A DNA stretch of 64,000 nucleotides from Prevotella sp. (GCA_017619755.1 JAFZRU010000017.1:1-64000); one strand, 5' to 3'; shown: positions 1 to 9,056, counted from the stretch's first letter. Made by a program: numbers and translations. The notes: a model not told the origin generated them from the letters alone.

Positions 1-147
1 CGTCAGCAGGGCGGCTACCAGCCCCGTCAGCAGGGCGGCTACCAACCCCGTCAGCAAGGCGGCTACCAACCCCGTCAGCAGGGCGGCTACCAGCAGCGCG
101 GCGGTTATCAGCAGCGTGGCGGCTATCAGCAGCATGGTGGTTACAAC
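1..147 (+). repeat. 24-bp then 18-bp in-frame tandem repeats
   Basis: Four near-identical 24-bp units (1-24, 25-48, 49-72, 73-96) each encode RQQGGYQP or a close variant. They are followed by about three 18-bp units encoding R/H-GGYQQ. All lie in frame in the N-terminal tail of the pseudouridine synthase. Unit differences are mostly synonymous, so copy number probably varies by slippage without breaking the frame. The array may continue upstream of the window. Confidence 0.9.
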
Positions 148-948
148 CAGGGTTATCGTCCTCACGGATACGACCCCAAATTTAATATGAAGAAACGCAT
201 CGACTACAAGGAGGAAATCATCGATCCCAACGAGCCGATACGTCTCAATAAATTCTTGGCCAATGCAGGCATTTGCAGCCGCAGGGAGGCCGACGCCTTC
301 ATCCAGGCCGGAGTGGTTACCGTCAACGGAGAGGTTGTAACCGAATTGGGTACCAAGGTGGCACGCACCGACGAGGTGATGTTCCACGACCAACCCGTCA
401 GACTGGAGAAGAAGGTGTATGTGCTGCTCAACAAACCCAAGGACTATGTCACCACCAGCGATGACCCGCAGCAGCGTAAAACCGTCATGGACTTGGTGAA
501 AAACGCATGCCCTGAGAGAATCTATCCCGTGGGACGCCTCGACCGCAACACCACCGGCGTATTGTTGCTTACCAACGACGGCGACTTGGCCAGCAAACTC
601 ACTCACCCCAAGTTCCTCAAAAAGAAGGTGTACCACGTCTTCCTCGACAAGAATGTCACGGCACACGACATGAGCCAGATTGCCGAGGGTGTGACACTCG
701 ACGACGGTGAGGTGAAGGCCGACGCCATCGAGTATGCCAGCGACACCGACAAGAGCCAGGTAGGTATTGAGATACACAGCGGCAAGAACCGCATCGTCAG
801 GAGAATTTTCGAAAGCCTCGGTTACAAGGTGGTGAAACTTGACAGAGTGCAGTTTGCAGGACTCACCAAGAAGAACGTCAGAAGGGGCGACTGGAGATTC
901 CTCACAGAGAAAGAGGTGGACATGCTGCGAATGGGCGCGTTCGAGTAA
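1..948 (+). CDS. rluB: 23S rRNA pseudouridine synthase, RluB/RsuA family (5' end missing)
   Basis: Isomerises a uridine to pseudouridine in 23S rRNA. An ATG at 187 starts a compact 253-residue enzyme, but the same frame is open to base 1 and encodes a Gln/Gly/Tyr/Arg-rich tail, so the true start lies upstream of the window. After that tail comes an S4 RNA-binding domain ([17 protein letters not shown], about residues 20-65 counted from the 187 ATG). The catalytic motif [17 protein letters not shown] follows, with its Asp in the RLD position. Low-complexity N-terminal extensions are common on Bacteroidetes RluB proteins and probably bind RNA. The gene ends 31 bp before asnS, so the two are likely cotranscribed. 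RluB versus another RsuA-family specificity is inferred from family only. Confidence 0.9.
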   Translation, partial: RQQGGYQPRQQGGYQPRQQGGYQPRQQGGYQQRGGYQQRGGYQQHGGYNQGYRPHGYDPKFNMKKRIDYKEEIIDPNEPIRLNKFLANAGICSRREADAFIQAGVVTVNGEVVTELGTKVARTDEVMFHDQPVRLEKKVYVLLNKPKDYVTTSDDPQQRKTVMDLVKNACPERIYPVGRLDRNTTGVLLLTNDGDLASKLTHPKFLKKKVYHVFLDKNVTAHDMSQIAEGVTLDDGEVKADAIEYASDTDKSQVGIEIHSGKNRIVRRIFESLGYKVVKLDRVQFAGLTKKNVRRGDWRFLTEKEVDMLRMGAFE

Positions 949-979
949 TCACCCCTGTATATTTATCATAAAAAAGAAA

Positions 980-2437
980 ATGGAGAAAATCAATAGAACC
1001 AAAGTCGTGGACGTGCTCAAGCGCACCGATTTTGGAGCGACGGTCAACGTCAAGGGATGGGTGAGAACCCACCGAAGCAGCAAGGCCGTGGATTTCATCG
1101 CCATCAACGACGGTTCCACCATCAAGAATGTGCAAGTGGTGGTCAATCCCGAGAAGGTGGATCCTGAAATTCTCAAGCAAGTGACTACCGGCGCATGCGT
1201 CAGTGCAACGGGCGTGCTCGTGGAGAGCATGGGTGCCGGTCAGGCAAGTGAGATACAGTGTGAAAACATTGAGATCTATGGCACTTGCGGTGCTGATTAT
1301 CCGATGCAAAAGAAGGGACAGAGCTTTGAGTATATGCGCCAGCATGCCCACATGCGTCTGCGTACCAATGTTTTTGGAGCCATCATGCGCATCCGTCACA
1401 ACATGGCCATGGCCATCCACACCTATTTTCACGAGCACGGATTCTTCTATTTCCATACACCGCTGATTACGGCCAGCGACTGTGAGGGAGCTGGTAATAT
1501 GTTCCAGGTGACCACCAAGAATCTCTACGACCTGAAAAAGGACGAGGCCGGGAAAATCATTTACGACGATGACTTCTTCGGACAGCAGACTTCGCTTACG
1601 GTATCCGGACAGCTCGAAGGCGAACTGGGTGCAACGGCATTAGGTGCCATTTACACCTTCGGACCCACTTTCCGCGCCGAGAACTCCAACACACCGCGAC
1701 ATCTGGCAGAGTTTTGGATGATTGAACCTGAGGTGGCCTTCCTCAATCAGGAGGAACTGATGGACTTGGAGGAAGATTTCATCAAATATTGCGTGAGATG
1801 GGCATTGGAGAACTGCAAGGACGACCTTGAGTTCATCAATGACAACAAGTTCATCACACCGAAGCACGACCTGATCCCCCGCTTGGAAGGCGTGCTCAAG
1901 GAAACCTTCGTTCGCTTGCCCTATACAAAGGGTATAGAGATTCTGCAGGAAGCCATCAAGAATGGAAAGAAGTTTGAGTTCCCATGCAACTGGGGCGATG
2001 ACCTCGCTTCCGAACACGAGCGCTATTTGGTGGAGGAGTATTTCAAGAAACCAGTCATCATGACCGACTATCCCGCCAGTATCAAGGCTTTCTACATGAA
2101 GCAGAACGAGGCGCAGGGCAACGGTTCGGTGGGCTATCAAGGCTGTGTGGCTCCTGGTCCTACCATGCAGGGCACCGATGTGCTCTTCCCGCAAATTGGA
2201 GAGATTATCGGTGGCAGCGTGCGTGAGGAGAATTATGACAAACTGATGGCTGAGATTGCCAGTCGCCAGATGGAGACCGATAAACTTTGGTGGTATCTTG
2301 ACACGAGGAAATTTGGCACCTGCCCGCATGCCGGCTTCGGCCTCGGCTTCGAGCGCCTCATCCTCTTCGTCACTGGTATGCAGAACATCCGCGACGTCAT
2401 ACCTTTCCCAAGAACTCCCAAGAACGCAGAGTTTTAA
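980..2437 (+). CDS. asnS: Asparagine-tRNA ligase
   Basis: Charges tRNA-Asn with asparagine in the cytoplasm. The 485-residue product has an N-terminal OB-fold anticodon-binding domain ([21 protein letters not shown]) and a class II synthetase core. Motif 2 ([20 protein letters not shown]) is visible, as is the C-terminal motif 3 ([15 protein letters not shown]). The frame is open upstream to 839, inside rluB, but the ATG at 980 gives the canonical N-terminus [13 protein letters not shown], so the longer reading is rejected. It follows rluB by 31 bp and ends just before a strong terminator, convergent with recA. Confidence 0.97.
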   Translation: MEKINRTKVVDVLKRTDFGATVNVKGWVRTHRSSKAVDFIAINDGSTIKNVQVVVNPEKVDPEILKQVTTGACVSATGVLVESMGAGQASEIQCENIEIYGTCGADYPMQKKGQSFEYMRQHAHMRLRTNVFGAIMRIRHNMAMAIHTYFHEHGFFYFHTPLITASDCEGAGNMFQVTTKNLYDLKKDEAGKIIYDDDFFGQQTSLTVSGQLEGELGATALGAIYTFGPTFRAENSNTPRHLAEFWMIEPEVAFLNQEELMDLEEDFIKYCVRWALENCKDDLEFINDNKFITPKHDLIPRLEGVLKETFVRLPYTKGIEILQEAIKNGKKFEFPCNWGDDLASEHERYLVEEYFKKPVIMTDYPASIKAFYMKQNEAQGNGSVGYQGCVAPGPTMQGTDVLFPQIGEIIGGSVREENYDKLMAEIASRQMETDKLWWYLDTRKFGTCPHAGFGLGFERLILFVTGMQNIRDVIPFPRTPKNAEF

Positions 2438-2446
2438 CAACAATAA

Positions 2447-2481
2447 GCGCGAGGCTCCAAAAGAAGCCCCGCGCTTTTTTT
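2447..2481 (+). terminator. Rho-independent terminator after asnS
   Basis: GCGCG-A-GGCT pairs with AGCC-C-CGCGC around a short A-rich loop, with one internal mismatch, and is followed directly by seven T residues. It lies 10 bp after the asnS stop and ends the rluB-asnS unit. Confidence 0.9.
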
Positions 2482-2486
2482 AGTGG

Positions 2487-2530
2487 CTATAGCATCTATA
2501 GTGGCTATAGTATCTATATTTCTATAGTGC
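2487..2530. repeat. 9-bp degenerate tandem repeat (CTATAGNNN)
   Basis: Five consecutive units read CTATAGCAT, CTATAGTGG, CTATAGTAT, CTATATTT and CTATAGTGC. They sit between the asnS terminator and the recA stop codon. The same 9-bp family (CTATAGNNN) recurs at 39180-39215. Confidence 0.8.
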
Positions 2531-2535
2531 CCCTG

Positions 2536-3564
2536 TTACTGCTTTTCAGCGAGGGCGGCCATGATCTTTTCTTCTATCTCTTCGCAAAGCTCCGGGTTGT
2601 CCTGGAGCATCTGCTTGGTGGCATCGCGGCCTTGGGCAAGCTTTGAGCCCTCATAGGAGAACCATGAGCCGCTCTTCTGGATGACGTTGTGCTCCACGCC
2701 CAGGTCCACCAACTCGCCGTATTTGGAGATGCCTTCGCCGAACATGATTTCAAATTCCGCCTTACGGAATGGCGGGGCCACCTTGTTCTTCACCACTTTC
2801 ACCCGCACAAGGTTGCCGATAGCTTGGTCGCCATCCTTGATGGTGGTGACGCGGCGGATGTCGATACGAACGGAGGCGTAGAATTTCAAGGCATTGCCGC
2901 CGGTGGTTGTCTCCGGGTTGCCGAACATCACGCCGATTTTCTCGCGAAGCTGGTTGATGAAGATGCAGCAGGTGTTGGTCTTGGCGATGGTGGAGGTGAG
3001 TTTGCGCAACGCCTGACTCATCAGGCGTGCCTGGAGTCCCACCTTGTTGTCACCCATGTCACCCTCGATTTCCGACTTAGGCGTGAGGGCTGCCACGGAG
3101 TCGATGACGATGATGTCGATGGCGGAAGAGCGGATGAGTTGGTCGGCTATCTCAAGGGCTTGCTCGCCGTTGTCGGGTTGTGAGATGAGCAGGTTGTCCA
3201 CATCCACGCCCAAGTGGGCGGCGTAGAAGCGGTCGAAGGCATGCTCCGCGTCGATGAAAGCGGCGATGCCACCCATCTTCTGTGCCTCGGCGATGGCGTG
3301 AATGGCCAGGGTGGTCTTTCCCGACGACTCCGGGCCGAAGATTTCGATGATGCGCCCTCGGGGGAAGCCGCCCACACCGAGAGCGGCGTTCAAGCCGATG
3401 CTTCCAGAGGGAATCACCTCCACGTTCTCCACCGGCTCTTCGCCCATCTTCATGATGGAACCTTTGCCGAAGTCTTTCTCTATCTTTGCCATGGCAGCCT
3501 GCAGGGCTTTGAGTTTGCCCTCCTGGGTGCCGTCGTTATTCGTGATGATTTCTTTTTTTGCCAT
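2536..3564 (-). CDS. recA: Recombinase RecA
   Basis: DNA-dependent ATPase that forms filaments on single-stranded DNA, drives strand exchange and triggers SOS self-cleavage. The 342-residue length is standard. Walker A is GPESSGKTT (about residues 75-83) and the Walker B segment is [12 protein letters not shown]. The MAW-like region is replaced by the usual Bacteroidetes sequence, and loop L2 is visible as [20 protein letters not shown]. The C-terminus is acidic ([11 protein letters not shown]). It is monocistronic by position, convergent with asnS. Its upstream spacer to 3685 is filled with an 8-bp repeat. No LexA box was recognised in that spacer. Confidence 0.98.
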   Translation of the reverse strand: MAKKEIITNNDGTQEGKLKALQAAMAKIEKDFGKGSIMKMGEEPVENVEVIPSGSIGLNAALGVGGFPRGRIIEIFGPESSGKTTLAIHAIAEAQKMGGIAAFIDAEHAFDRFYAAHLGVDVDNLLISQPDNGEQALEIADQLIRSSAIDIIVIDSVAALTPKSEIEGDMGDNKVGLQARLMSQALRKLTSTIAKTNTCCIFINQLREKIGVMFGNPETTTGGNALKFYASVRIDIRRVTTIKDGDQAIGNLVRVKVVKNKVAPPFRKAEFEIMFGEGISKYGELVDLGVEHNVIQKSGSWFSYEGSKLAQGRDATKQMLQDNPELCEEIEEKIMAALAEKQ

Positions 3565-3579
3565 TGATTTTTTTGAGTT

Positions 3580-3683
3580 TTGTTTCGTTGTTTCGATTTT
3601 TCGATTTTTCGTTATTCCGTTATAACGTTATTCCGTTATAACGAGATTTTGAGATTCCGGGATTTCGAGATTTCTTGATTTCT
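3580..3683. repeat. 8-bp degenerate tandem repeat, 13 units
   Basis: The spacer between the recA start and the stop of the next minus-strand gene parses into thirteen consecutive 8-mers. Typical units are TTGTTTCG, ATTTTTCG, TTATTCCG, TTATAACG, AGATTCCG, GGATTTCG and AGATTTCT. Most units end in CG. TTATTCCG-TTATAACG occurs twice as an exact 16-bp tandem. The array occupies the entire recA upstream region, so any recA promoter must lie inside or beyond it. Confidence 0.8.
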
Positions 3684-3684
3684 T

Positions 3685-4926
3685 TTATAATAATTCCAGG
3701 TCGCCGTCGAAGACTTCGTGCCAGGGGAGGCCTTTCTCGTTGAGGAGGGCCATGAAGGGGTCGGGGTCGAATTCCTCCACGTTCCACACGCCGGGTTTGC
3801 ACCAAACGCCTTTGAGCAATAGCATCGCCCCTATCATTGCCGGGACGCCAGTGGTGTAGCTCACGCCTTGCATGCCCGTTTCTTCATAGGCGGCACGGTG
3901 GGAGCAGTTGTTATAGACGTAGTAGGTGCGCGGCTTGCCGTCTTTGATGCCACTGATGCGGCAGCCGATGCTCGTCTCACCCTCGTAGTTCTCGCCCAAG
4001 TCCTGGGGGTTGGGCAACACGGCCTTGAGGAACTGCAGCGGCACGATTTTCACCTTGACGGTCTTGGTGGGATCGTTGGCGAGCGGAGCCTCGTATTCTA
4101 TTTCGTCGATGCGGCTCATGCCGATGTTTTGTATCACGTCGAGGTGCTTGATGTATTGTTCGCCGAAGGTCATCCAGAAGCGGGCTTGGCGCAGGGTGGG
4201 GTAGTTCTTCACCAAACTCTCCAACTCCTCGTGGTGCAGCAGGTAGCTCTCGCGGGGACCGATGTTGGGGTAGGTGAGGGGCTGATGGATTTCCAACGGC
4301 TCCGTCTCAATCCATTGGCCGTCCTTGTAGTAGAGGCCCTTCTGCGTGATTTCGCGGATGTTGATTTCAGGGTTGAAGTTGGTGGCGAAGGCTTTGTGGT
4401 GGTCGCCGGCGTTGCAGTCCACGATGTCGAGGGTGTGCATCTCGTCGAAATGGTGCTTGGCGGCGTAGGCGGTGTATATGCCGCTGACACCCGGGTCGAA
4501 GCCGCAGCCGAGGATGGCGCAAAGACCAGCTTGCTCGAAGCGCTCTTTGTAGGCCCATTGCCAGGAATACTCGAAATGTGCCTCGTCCTTCGGCTCGTAG
4601 TTGGCCGTGTCGAGGTAGTGGCAGCCACAGGCGAGGCAGGCCTCCATGATGGTGAGGTCTTGGTAGGGGAGTGCCAGGTTGACCACCAGTTCGGGTTGGT
4701 AGCTTGTTAGCAGGGCCTTGAGTTGCTCCACATCGTCGGCATCCACTTGTGCCGTCTTGATGTCGAGCGGGTAGCCGGCCTTGTGGATGGCCGCCACGAT
4801 GTTGTCGCATTTGCGTTTCGTGCGGCTGGCTATCATGAATTCAGTGAACACGTCGGCGTTCTGCGCAATCTTGAACGCTGCTACGGTGGCCACGCCACCG
4901 GCGCCTATCATCAATAATCTGCTCAT
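3685..4926 (-). CDS. Saccharopine dehydrogenase family protein (carboxynorspermidine synthase-like)
   Basis: 413-residue NAD(P)-dependent reductase. The N-terminal Rossmann motif is LLMIGAGGVATVAAFKIA (residues 4-21). The middle segment ILGCGFDPGVSGIYTAYAA (about 140-158) is typical of the Lys1/carboxynorspermidine dehydrogenase group. In gut Bacteroidetes such proteins condense L-aspartate semialdehyde with a diamine in the alternative spermidine pathway. That substrate is inferred from family length and motifs; no decarboxylase (nspC) lies in the window. A 33-bp spacer with three GGTTGTT-type repeats separates it from the upstream gene at 4960, and the two may be cotranscribed. Confidence 0.8.
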   Translation of the reverse strand: MSRLLMIGAGGVATVAAFKIAQNADVFTEFMIASRTKRKCDNIVAAIHKAGYPLDIKTAQVDADDVEQLKALLTSYQPELVVNLALPYQDLTIMEACLACGCHYLDTANYEPKDEAHFEYSWQWAYKERFEQAGLCAILGCGFDPGVSGIYTAYAAKHHFDEMHTLDIVDCNAGDHHKAFATNFNPEINIREITQKGLYYKDGQWIETEPLEIHQPLTYPNIGPRESYLLHHEELESLVKNYPTLRQARFWMTFGEQYIKHLDVIQNIGMSRIDEIEYEAPLANDPTKTVKVKIVPLQFLKAVLPNPQDLGENYEGETSIGCRISGIKDGKPRTYYVYNNCSHRAAYEETGMQGVSYTTGVPAMIGAMLLLKGVWCKPGVWNVEEFDPDPFMALLNEKGLPWHEVFDGDLELL

Positions 4927-4928
4927 GT

Positions 4929-4957
4929 TGGTTGTTTATGGTTGTTATGGTTGTTTT
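4929..4957. repeat. Three short repeats of the GGTTGTT type
   Basis: GGTTGTTTAT, GGTTGTTAT and GGTTGTTTTC lie in tandem in the 33-bp spacer between the two minus-strand genes. A weak example of the short-period spacer repeats seen elsewhere in the window. Confidence 0.5.
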
Positions 4958-4959
4958 CT

Positions 4960-5550
4960 TCATGGTTTCAGTTCCTCGCCACGGATGCCTAATGCGTTCA
5001 TGAGCGAGTAGCCCAAAAGGTCGGAGCGGAAGTCGCCGCCGCCAACGGGCTGCATGGTGAGGAGGGTGACACGTTTGTCGTCGCTCACGTGGCGGAGGGC
5101 TTGCCTCACGCGTGGTATGCTCTCTTCGTCGGGGACCACGACGATGCGTTTCACGTTCCCGGAGTTGAGGGCCAGTTGGAGGATGTCGAGCAGCAGGTCC
5201 TCGCGGGAGATGATGCTTTCCTCGCTGAAGGCGTTGACAATGAATTCACCCAAGTGGTCGCGGAAGGCTTGTCCGTCGAGTTCGTCGTGCAGTCCGCCCG
5301 GGGTGAAATACTCCAAGCGGGCCTTGTCTTTGCCATGCACCAAGGCCACTTGCGTGACGTCGTCGCCCGCCGTTATGCCGCCGTCAAGGGCCATGCAGTC
5401 GAGCCAGCGGGGAAGGTCGGCGTTGGGAATGGGTCGCTCCAGCATGCGTTCGAAATTCACTATCAGGTCGAAAGCCACGCGGTCGGCGTGGTCGGCATCG
5501 ACAATGATCATGTTGTCGCATTTCACTTCCGGGTTGATGATGCTGTTCAT
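4960..5550 (-). CDS. Bacteroidales conserved protein of unknown function (DUF6621-like)
   Basis: About 196 residues, soluble, without a signal peptide or membrane helix. The N-terminal half resembles a small Bacteroidales-only family (MIIVDADHADRVAFDLIVNF); assignment to DUF6621 is from memory and unchecked. The frame is open to 5577. The ATG at 5550 is used here, but a TAACTTTG -7 element at 5556-5563 would put the transcription start almost on that codon. The ATG at 5511 (MIIVDADH) is therefore a serious alternative start. No catalytic motif was recognised. It is followed after 33 bp by the saccharopine-dehydrogenase-like gene. Function unknown. Confidence 0.65.
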   Translation of the reverse strand: MNSIINPEVKCDNMIIVDADHADRVAFDLIVNFERMLERPIPNADLPRWLDCMALDGGITAGDDVTQVALVHGKDKARLEYFTPGGLHDELDGQAFRDHLGEFIVNAFSEESIISREDLLLDILQLALNSGNVKRIVVVPDEESIPRVRQALRHVSDDKRVTLLTMQPVGGGDFRSDLLGYSLMNALGIRGEELKP

Positions 5551-5555
5551 AGGTA

Positions 5556-5563
5556 CAAAGTTA
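5556..5563 (-). promoter_or_regulatory. Candidate Bacteroidetes -7 element
   Basis: On the minus strand this reads TAACTTTG, matching TAnnTTTG, just upstream of the gene ending at 4960. No convincing -33 TTTG at 19-21 bp was found, so the call rests on the -7 box alone. Confidence 0.35.
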
Positions 5564-5686
5564 AGCATATTTTTCAAAAATATGCTCGTGCTCTCCGTTT
5601 TTTTCGCTTTTTTTAGGACATTGTACGGTATAGGGCAAGACTTATGACGGTCTTTTCATTTGTGAAGATCTTTTGTTGTATAAAAT

Positions 5687-5738
5687 CGTGAAAACCATTG
5701 CCCGCAATGTTATATGTTGACGGGCAATGGTTTTCACG
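5687..5738 (-). terminator. Perfect 18-bp-stem hairpin after the porin gene
   Basis: CGTGAAAACCATTGCCCG (5687-5704) pairs perfectly with CGGGCAATGGTTTTCACG (5721-5738) around a 16-nt loop. It sits 24 bp past the porin stop and upstream of the divergent-side gene start, where a minus-strand transcript would end. The following T-tract (gattttat) is weak, so it may act as an mRNA 3' stability element or terminate from either side. Confidence 0.7.
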
Positions 5739-5761
5739 AAATGTTTCGCGTAGGGGAAGGT

Positions 5762-6844
5762 TTAGAAGCGGAAGTCAAACTCTATGTCCACGAAGTTGTA
5801 GTCATGGTTGCCGGGGGCGAGTGAGCGGTCGTTCACGCGGGCGTACTCGGCGGTGATTTCCAGGTTCTTGTTGATGAAGTAGTTGGCACCCACTTCGTAC
5901 ATGGTCTTCTGCGTGTCGGCGTTCTTCTCCGGGCGGTAGCACTGGTAGCGTGCCTTGGCGTGAAGTTTCGACTTGATGACGGGTACGATGCCGAAGACAT
6001 ACCATCCGTCGGCCTTGTCGCCCTTGGAGTAGTCTATCACGGTGTTGCCACTTCCGGCGCTTGCCACACCCCATCCTTGGCTGTGGAGATACTCCGTGCG
6101 GAAGGTGAACTCGTCCTTGTCCCACTCGGCGGAGAGACAGTAGCGGTTGAGGGTGACGCTCTCGTTGGTGCCGGTCATGGTGGTCATGCCGCCATGGCTG
6201 CCGTTCCATCCAAAGGCGCCGATGCGCAGACCCTTGACAGGCATCACCCACACGCCTCCGATGATGTCCTTGCGCTCGTCCTTGTCTTTGCGATTGATAC
6301 CCTCGCCGTTGTAAACTCCCACTTGGTAGTGGAGGAAGCGGTGTCCGTCGGCGGCGGGGAAGAGGTCTCCCTGCAACTGGATGCCGATGTCGCGTCCGCC
6401 GGAGGATTTCTCGCCGGCGCGGTCGCCGAAGCCGGAGAGGCGGTTGATGACGTCGGCGTAGGCATACCATCCCTGTGTGATGGGGTGTGTGGGGTTCTCA
6501 AAGGTGAAGGCACGTTTGAACTGTCCCACGCGGATGCGTGCTTCCTTGTATTTCACCCATTCGGCATAGAGGTCCACGAGCTGCACGGTGGGTTCGCCGG
6601 GTCCCTTGGCGTTGGTGCCTTGGATTTGGGCGCGCCAGTCGAAGTCGCCAATCTTGCCGTCAAGAATCATTCTCAGCAGACGAAGGTTGAAGGAGTTGTT
6701 CTCCGCGCCTTCTTGGTCGGTGCCTTGGTATTGCAGCATACCATAGCCACTGAGCTTGAAGGTGTCATACCATTTTTTCTCTTGTGCGCTTGCGCTCGTC
6801 ACGAGGAGTGTGAGGAGGCAGACGATAAACATCTTTTTTTTCAT
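5762..6844 (-). CDS. Outer-membrane porin, phosphate-selective porin O/P family
   Basis: 360-residue beta-barrel protein. The Sec signal peptide (MKKKMFIVCLLTLLVTSASAQ) is followed by alternating aromatic/polar segments (KLSGYGMLQYQG, RIGAFGWNGSHGG, EYLHSQGWGVAS). It ends in the barrel-type C-terminal Phe (DIEFDFRF). OprO/OprP-family proteins in Bacteroidetes are general anion or phosphate channels; which ion passes cannot be read here. It appears monocistronic: a strong hairpin lies 24 bp downstream, and 69 bp separate it from rlmD upstream. Confidence 0.85.
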   Translation of the reverse strand: MKKKMFIVCLLTLLVTSASAQEKKWYDTFKLSGYGMLQYQGTDQEGAENNSFNLRLLRMILDGKIGDFDWRAQIQGTNAKGPGEPTVQLVDLYAEWVKYKEARIRVGQFKRAFTFENPTHPITQGWYAYADVINRLSGFGDRAGEKSSGGRDIGIQLQGDLFPAADGHRFLHYQVGVYNGEGINRKDKDERKDIIGGVWVMPVKGLRIGAFGWNGSHGGMTTMTGTNESVTLNRYCLSAEWDKDEFTFRTEYLHSQGWGVASAGSGNTVIDYSKGDKADGWYVFGIVPVIKSKLHAKARYQCYRPEKNADTQKTMYEVGANYFINKNLEITAEYARVNDRSLAPGNHDYNFVDIEFDFRF

Positions 6845-6913
6845 AGTTGGTTTTGGGTTTAGGTTGTTGGAGTAATGAATTAGTGTCGAAGTGTTTTTCT
6901 GTGATGAGGGAGT

Positions 6914-8332
6914 TTATTCCCTCTGCGTAAGTAGCACCACGTTTTCCACGTGGGGGGTGTGGGGGAACATGTCGACGGGCTGCACGGCAGACACCTGGTA
7001 GGCGGCGGCGAGGTCGGCGAGGTCACGGGCCTGCGTGGCGGGATTGCAGCTCACATAGACGATGCGGCGCGGACGTGCGCGAAGGATGGTTTGCACCACG
7101 TCGGGGTGCATGCCGGCGCGTGGTGGGTCGGTGATGAGCACGTCGGGACGGCCATGCAGGGCAATGAATTCATCGGTGAGGATGTCTTTCATGTCGCCGG
7201 CGAAGAAGAGGGTGTTGTCGATGCCGTTGAGACGAGAGTTTTCCTTGGCGTCGTCGATGGCTTCCGGCACATACTCGATGCCTATCACCTGCCGGGCTTG
7301 TCGTGCCACGAAATTGGCGATGGTGCCGGTGCCGGTGTAGAGGTCATAGACCAGTTCGCTGCCGGTGAGGGCCGCCAGTTCGCGTGCCACGGAGTATAGC
7401 ACGTGCGCCTGTTCGGTGTTGGTTTGGTAAAAACTCTTGGGACCCACCTTGAAACGCAGGCCCTCCATTGTCTCGAAGATATGCCCGGTGCCTTTGAAGG
7501 TGATGACCTCCAAGTCGCCGAAGGTGTCGTTGCATTTCTGGTTGTCCACATAGAGCAGCGAGGTGACTTGCGGGAAGCGGTCGGCGATGTGCTGGAGCAG
7601 TGCCTCGGCACGCTCGCGGTCGCCTTCCTGCTCGAAGTGGAACTGCACAAGCACCATCCACTCCCCCGTGTTGGAGTTGCGGATCATGATGTCTCGCAGC
7701 AGGCCGGTCTGCTGTCGTATGTCGAAATAGGTCATCCCCGTGGCGTCGGCATGGTCGCGTATGGCGTTGCGTATCTCGTTGTGCAGGTTGTCCATAAGCA
7801 TGCACTGCTCAATGGGCAGCACCTTGTCGAAAGCCCCGGTGATGTGGAGGCCGATGGCGTTCATATTGTCATAAATCACGCCGCTTTCCACTTCCTGGCG
7901 TGTAAGCCACCGCTTGTTGCAGCACTCAAACTCCATCTTGTTGCGATAGGCGACAGTTTGGGCGGAGCCTAAGATTTGCCTTGGCTCGGGCAGCGCCACC
8001 TTGCCGATGCGGGTGAGTTGGTCGATGACTTGCTGTTGCTTCATCTTCAGTTGCTCCGGGTAGGGGAGGATTTGCCATTTGCAGCCGCCACAGACACCGA
8101 AATGTCGGCAGAGGGGCTCTTGGCGTAGCGGACTTGCACTCACCAAGCGGATGACCTCCGCCTCGCAGTAGCTCTTGCGTTTCTTGCGTACTTGAATGTC
8201 CACCACGTCGCCAGGCACGACGAATGGCACGAAGACGACTTTCTCGTCCACGTGGGCGATGCACTTGCCTTCTGCAGCGCAGTTTTCTATTTCCACGTTC
8301 TCATAGATGGGCAGGGGTTTCTTCTTTGCCAT
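6914..8332 (-). CDS. rlmD: 23S rRNA (uracil-5)-methyltransferase, RlmD/TrmA family
   Basis: 472-residue SAM-dependent enzyme that methylates C5 of a uracil in 23S rRNA. The N-terminal TRAM domain covers about residues 5-60. The iron-sulfur cysteine cluster is CRHFGVCGGCKWQ (about 75-90). The SAM-binding motif is VYDLYTGTGTIANFVARQ. The catalytic nucleophile lies in VYVSCNPATQARDL near the C-terminus. RumA/RlmD is preferred over TrmA because of the Fe-S cluster and TRAM domain; the exact uridine (U1939 versus U747) cannot be decided by eye. The HD-domain gene ends 13 bp upstream, so the two probably share a transcript. Confidence 0.9.
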   Translation of the reverse strand: MAKKKPLPIYENVEIENCAAEGKCIAHVDEKVVFVPFVVPGDVVDIQVRKKRKSYCEAEVIRLVSASPLRQEPLCRHFGVCGGCKWQILPYPEQLKMKQQQVIDQLTRIGKVALPEPRQILGSAQTVAYRNKMEFECCNKRWLTRQEVESGVIYDNMNAIGLHITGAFDKVLPIEQCMLMDNLHNEIRNAIRDHADATGMTYFDIRQQTGLLRDIMIRNSNTGEWMVLVQFHFEQEGDRERAEALLQHIADRFPQVTSLLYVDNQKCNDTFGDLEVITFKGTGHIFETMEGLRFKVGPKSFYQTNTEQAHVLYSVARELAALTGSELVYDLYTGTGTIANFVARQARQVIGIEYVPEAIDDAKENSRLNGIDNTLFFAGDMKDILTDEFIALHGRPDVLITDPPRAGMHPDVVQTILRARPRRIVYVSCNPATQARDLADLAAAYQVSAVQPVDMFPHTPHVENVVLLTQRE

Positions 8333-8344
8333 GGTGTGTAGTGA

Positions 8345-8977
8345 TTATAGTTCGTCCATTTCCTCTCCTGTGCGCTCCATGATGGAGGCGGCGAGGCTGT
8401 CGGCTGCTTGGATGATGGCTACGAGCGGGTAAAGTTTTCTTGCCGTGTCGTAGCTCCGTGTGTCTTCAAGGCTGTTCATATTTATGCCCCAGGCGCCCAT
8501 GTGCCAACGGATGGCGAGCATCTCGTCGTCGTTGAGCACCAAGCCACTGCATAGCAGGAGCACAAGCGACTTCTCGCCGTGGCCCATGGGGAAGTTCTTG
8601 TAGGTCACCTTGTAGCCCTCGGTGTCCTCCCAGGTGCCAATAGGGGTCTTGCGGCGCTTCACGGTGGGCTTGTAGATGTCGCTTTTGCACACGTCGTGGA
8701 GCAGGCTGGCGATGATGATGCTGTCGAGGTGAACCTCTGTGGCGAGGGAGGGCTCAATGGTCTTCATGGCCTCCCAAACTGCCATGGCGGCATGGTAGGT
8801 GTTGAGTGAGTGCAACACCAGTCCGCCTTTCTTGTTCAGGTGGTGACCAGCGGAGGCGGGGGCGTCGAAGAACCCCATGCTTTCCAGGTCTTCCAATGTC
8901 TCCTCCATGCCCTCGCGATTCGTGGAGCGAAGCAGCTGTAGAAACTCTTCCTTATTTTTGTCTGGTTCTATTTTCAT
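8345..8977 (-). CDS. HD-domain phosphohydrolase
   Basis: 210 residues. The metal-binding HD signature is spread over GGLVLHSLNTY (first His), SLLHDVCKSD (His-Asp pair), FPMGHGEKS, RWHMGAWG and QAADSLAA (terminal Asp). This arrangement resembles the HD domain of YhaM-type 3'-5' exonucleases and related nucleotide phosphohydrolases, but the OB-fold of YhaM is missing. The substrate is therefore unknown. A TATATTTG -7 element lies at 9049-9056, and the gene is followed after 13 bp by rlmD, suggesting a two-gene operon. Confidence 0.8.
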   Translation of the reverse strand: MKIEPDKNKEEFLQLLRSTNREGMEETLEDLESMGFFDAPASAGHHLNKKGGLVLHSLNTYHAAMAVWEAMKTIEPSLATEVHLDSIIIASLLHDVCKSDIYKPTVKRRKTPIGTWEDTEGYKVTYKNFPMGHGEKSLVLLLCSGLVLNDDEMLAIRWHMGAWGINMNSLEDTRSYDTARKLYPLVAIIQAADSLAASIMERTGEEMDEL

Positions 8978-9048
8978 CGCTTATGCTTTATGTGCCGTGG
9001 CTTAAGGTATCAAAGTCTGCCTTTTGTGGCTTTTTTGATACGTGTGTG

Positions 9049-9056
9049 CAAATATA
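9049..9056 (-). promoter_or_regulatory. -7 promoter element for the HD gene and rlmD
   Basis: The minus strand reads TATATTTG, an exact TAnnTTTG match, 72 bp upstream of the HD-gene start. The -33 box is not obvious at the expected distance. Confidence 0.5.

Noticed and set aside
1-147. CRISPR-like direct repeats at the window start
   Set aside because: Units are contiguous, without spacers, in frame, and encode a Gly/Gln/Tyr/Arg tail of a pseudouridine synthase.
839-979. Longer asnS start at 839 inside rluB
   Set aside because: The extra residues are an out-of-frame reading of rluB; the ATG at 980 gives the standard N-terminus.
5639-5760. Small RNA gene at the 5687-5738 hairpin
   Set aside because: No promoter element near it; position right after the porin stop fits a terminator or 3' end better.
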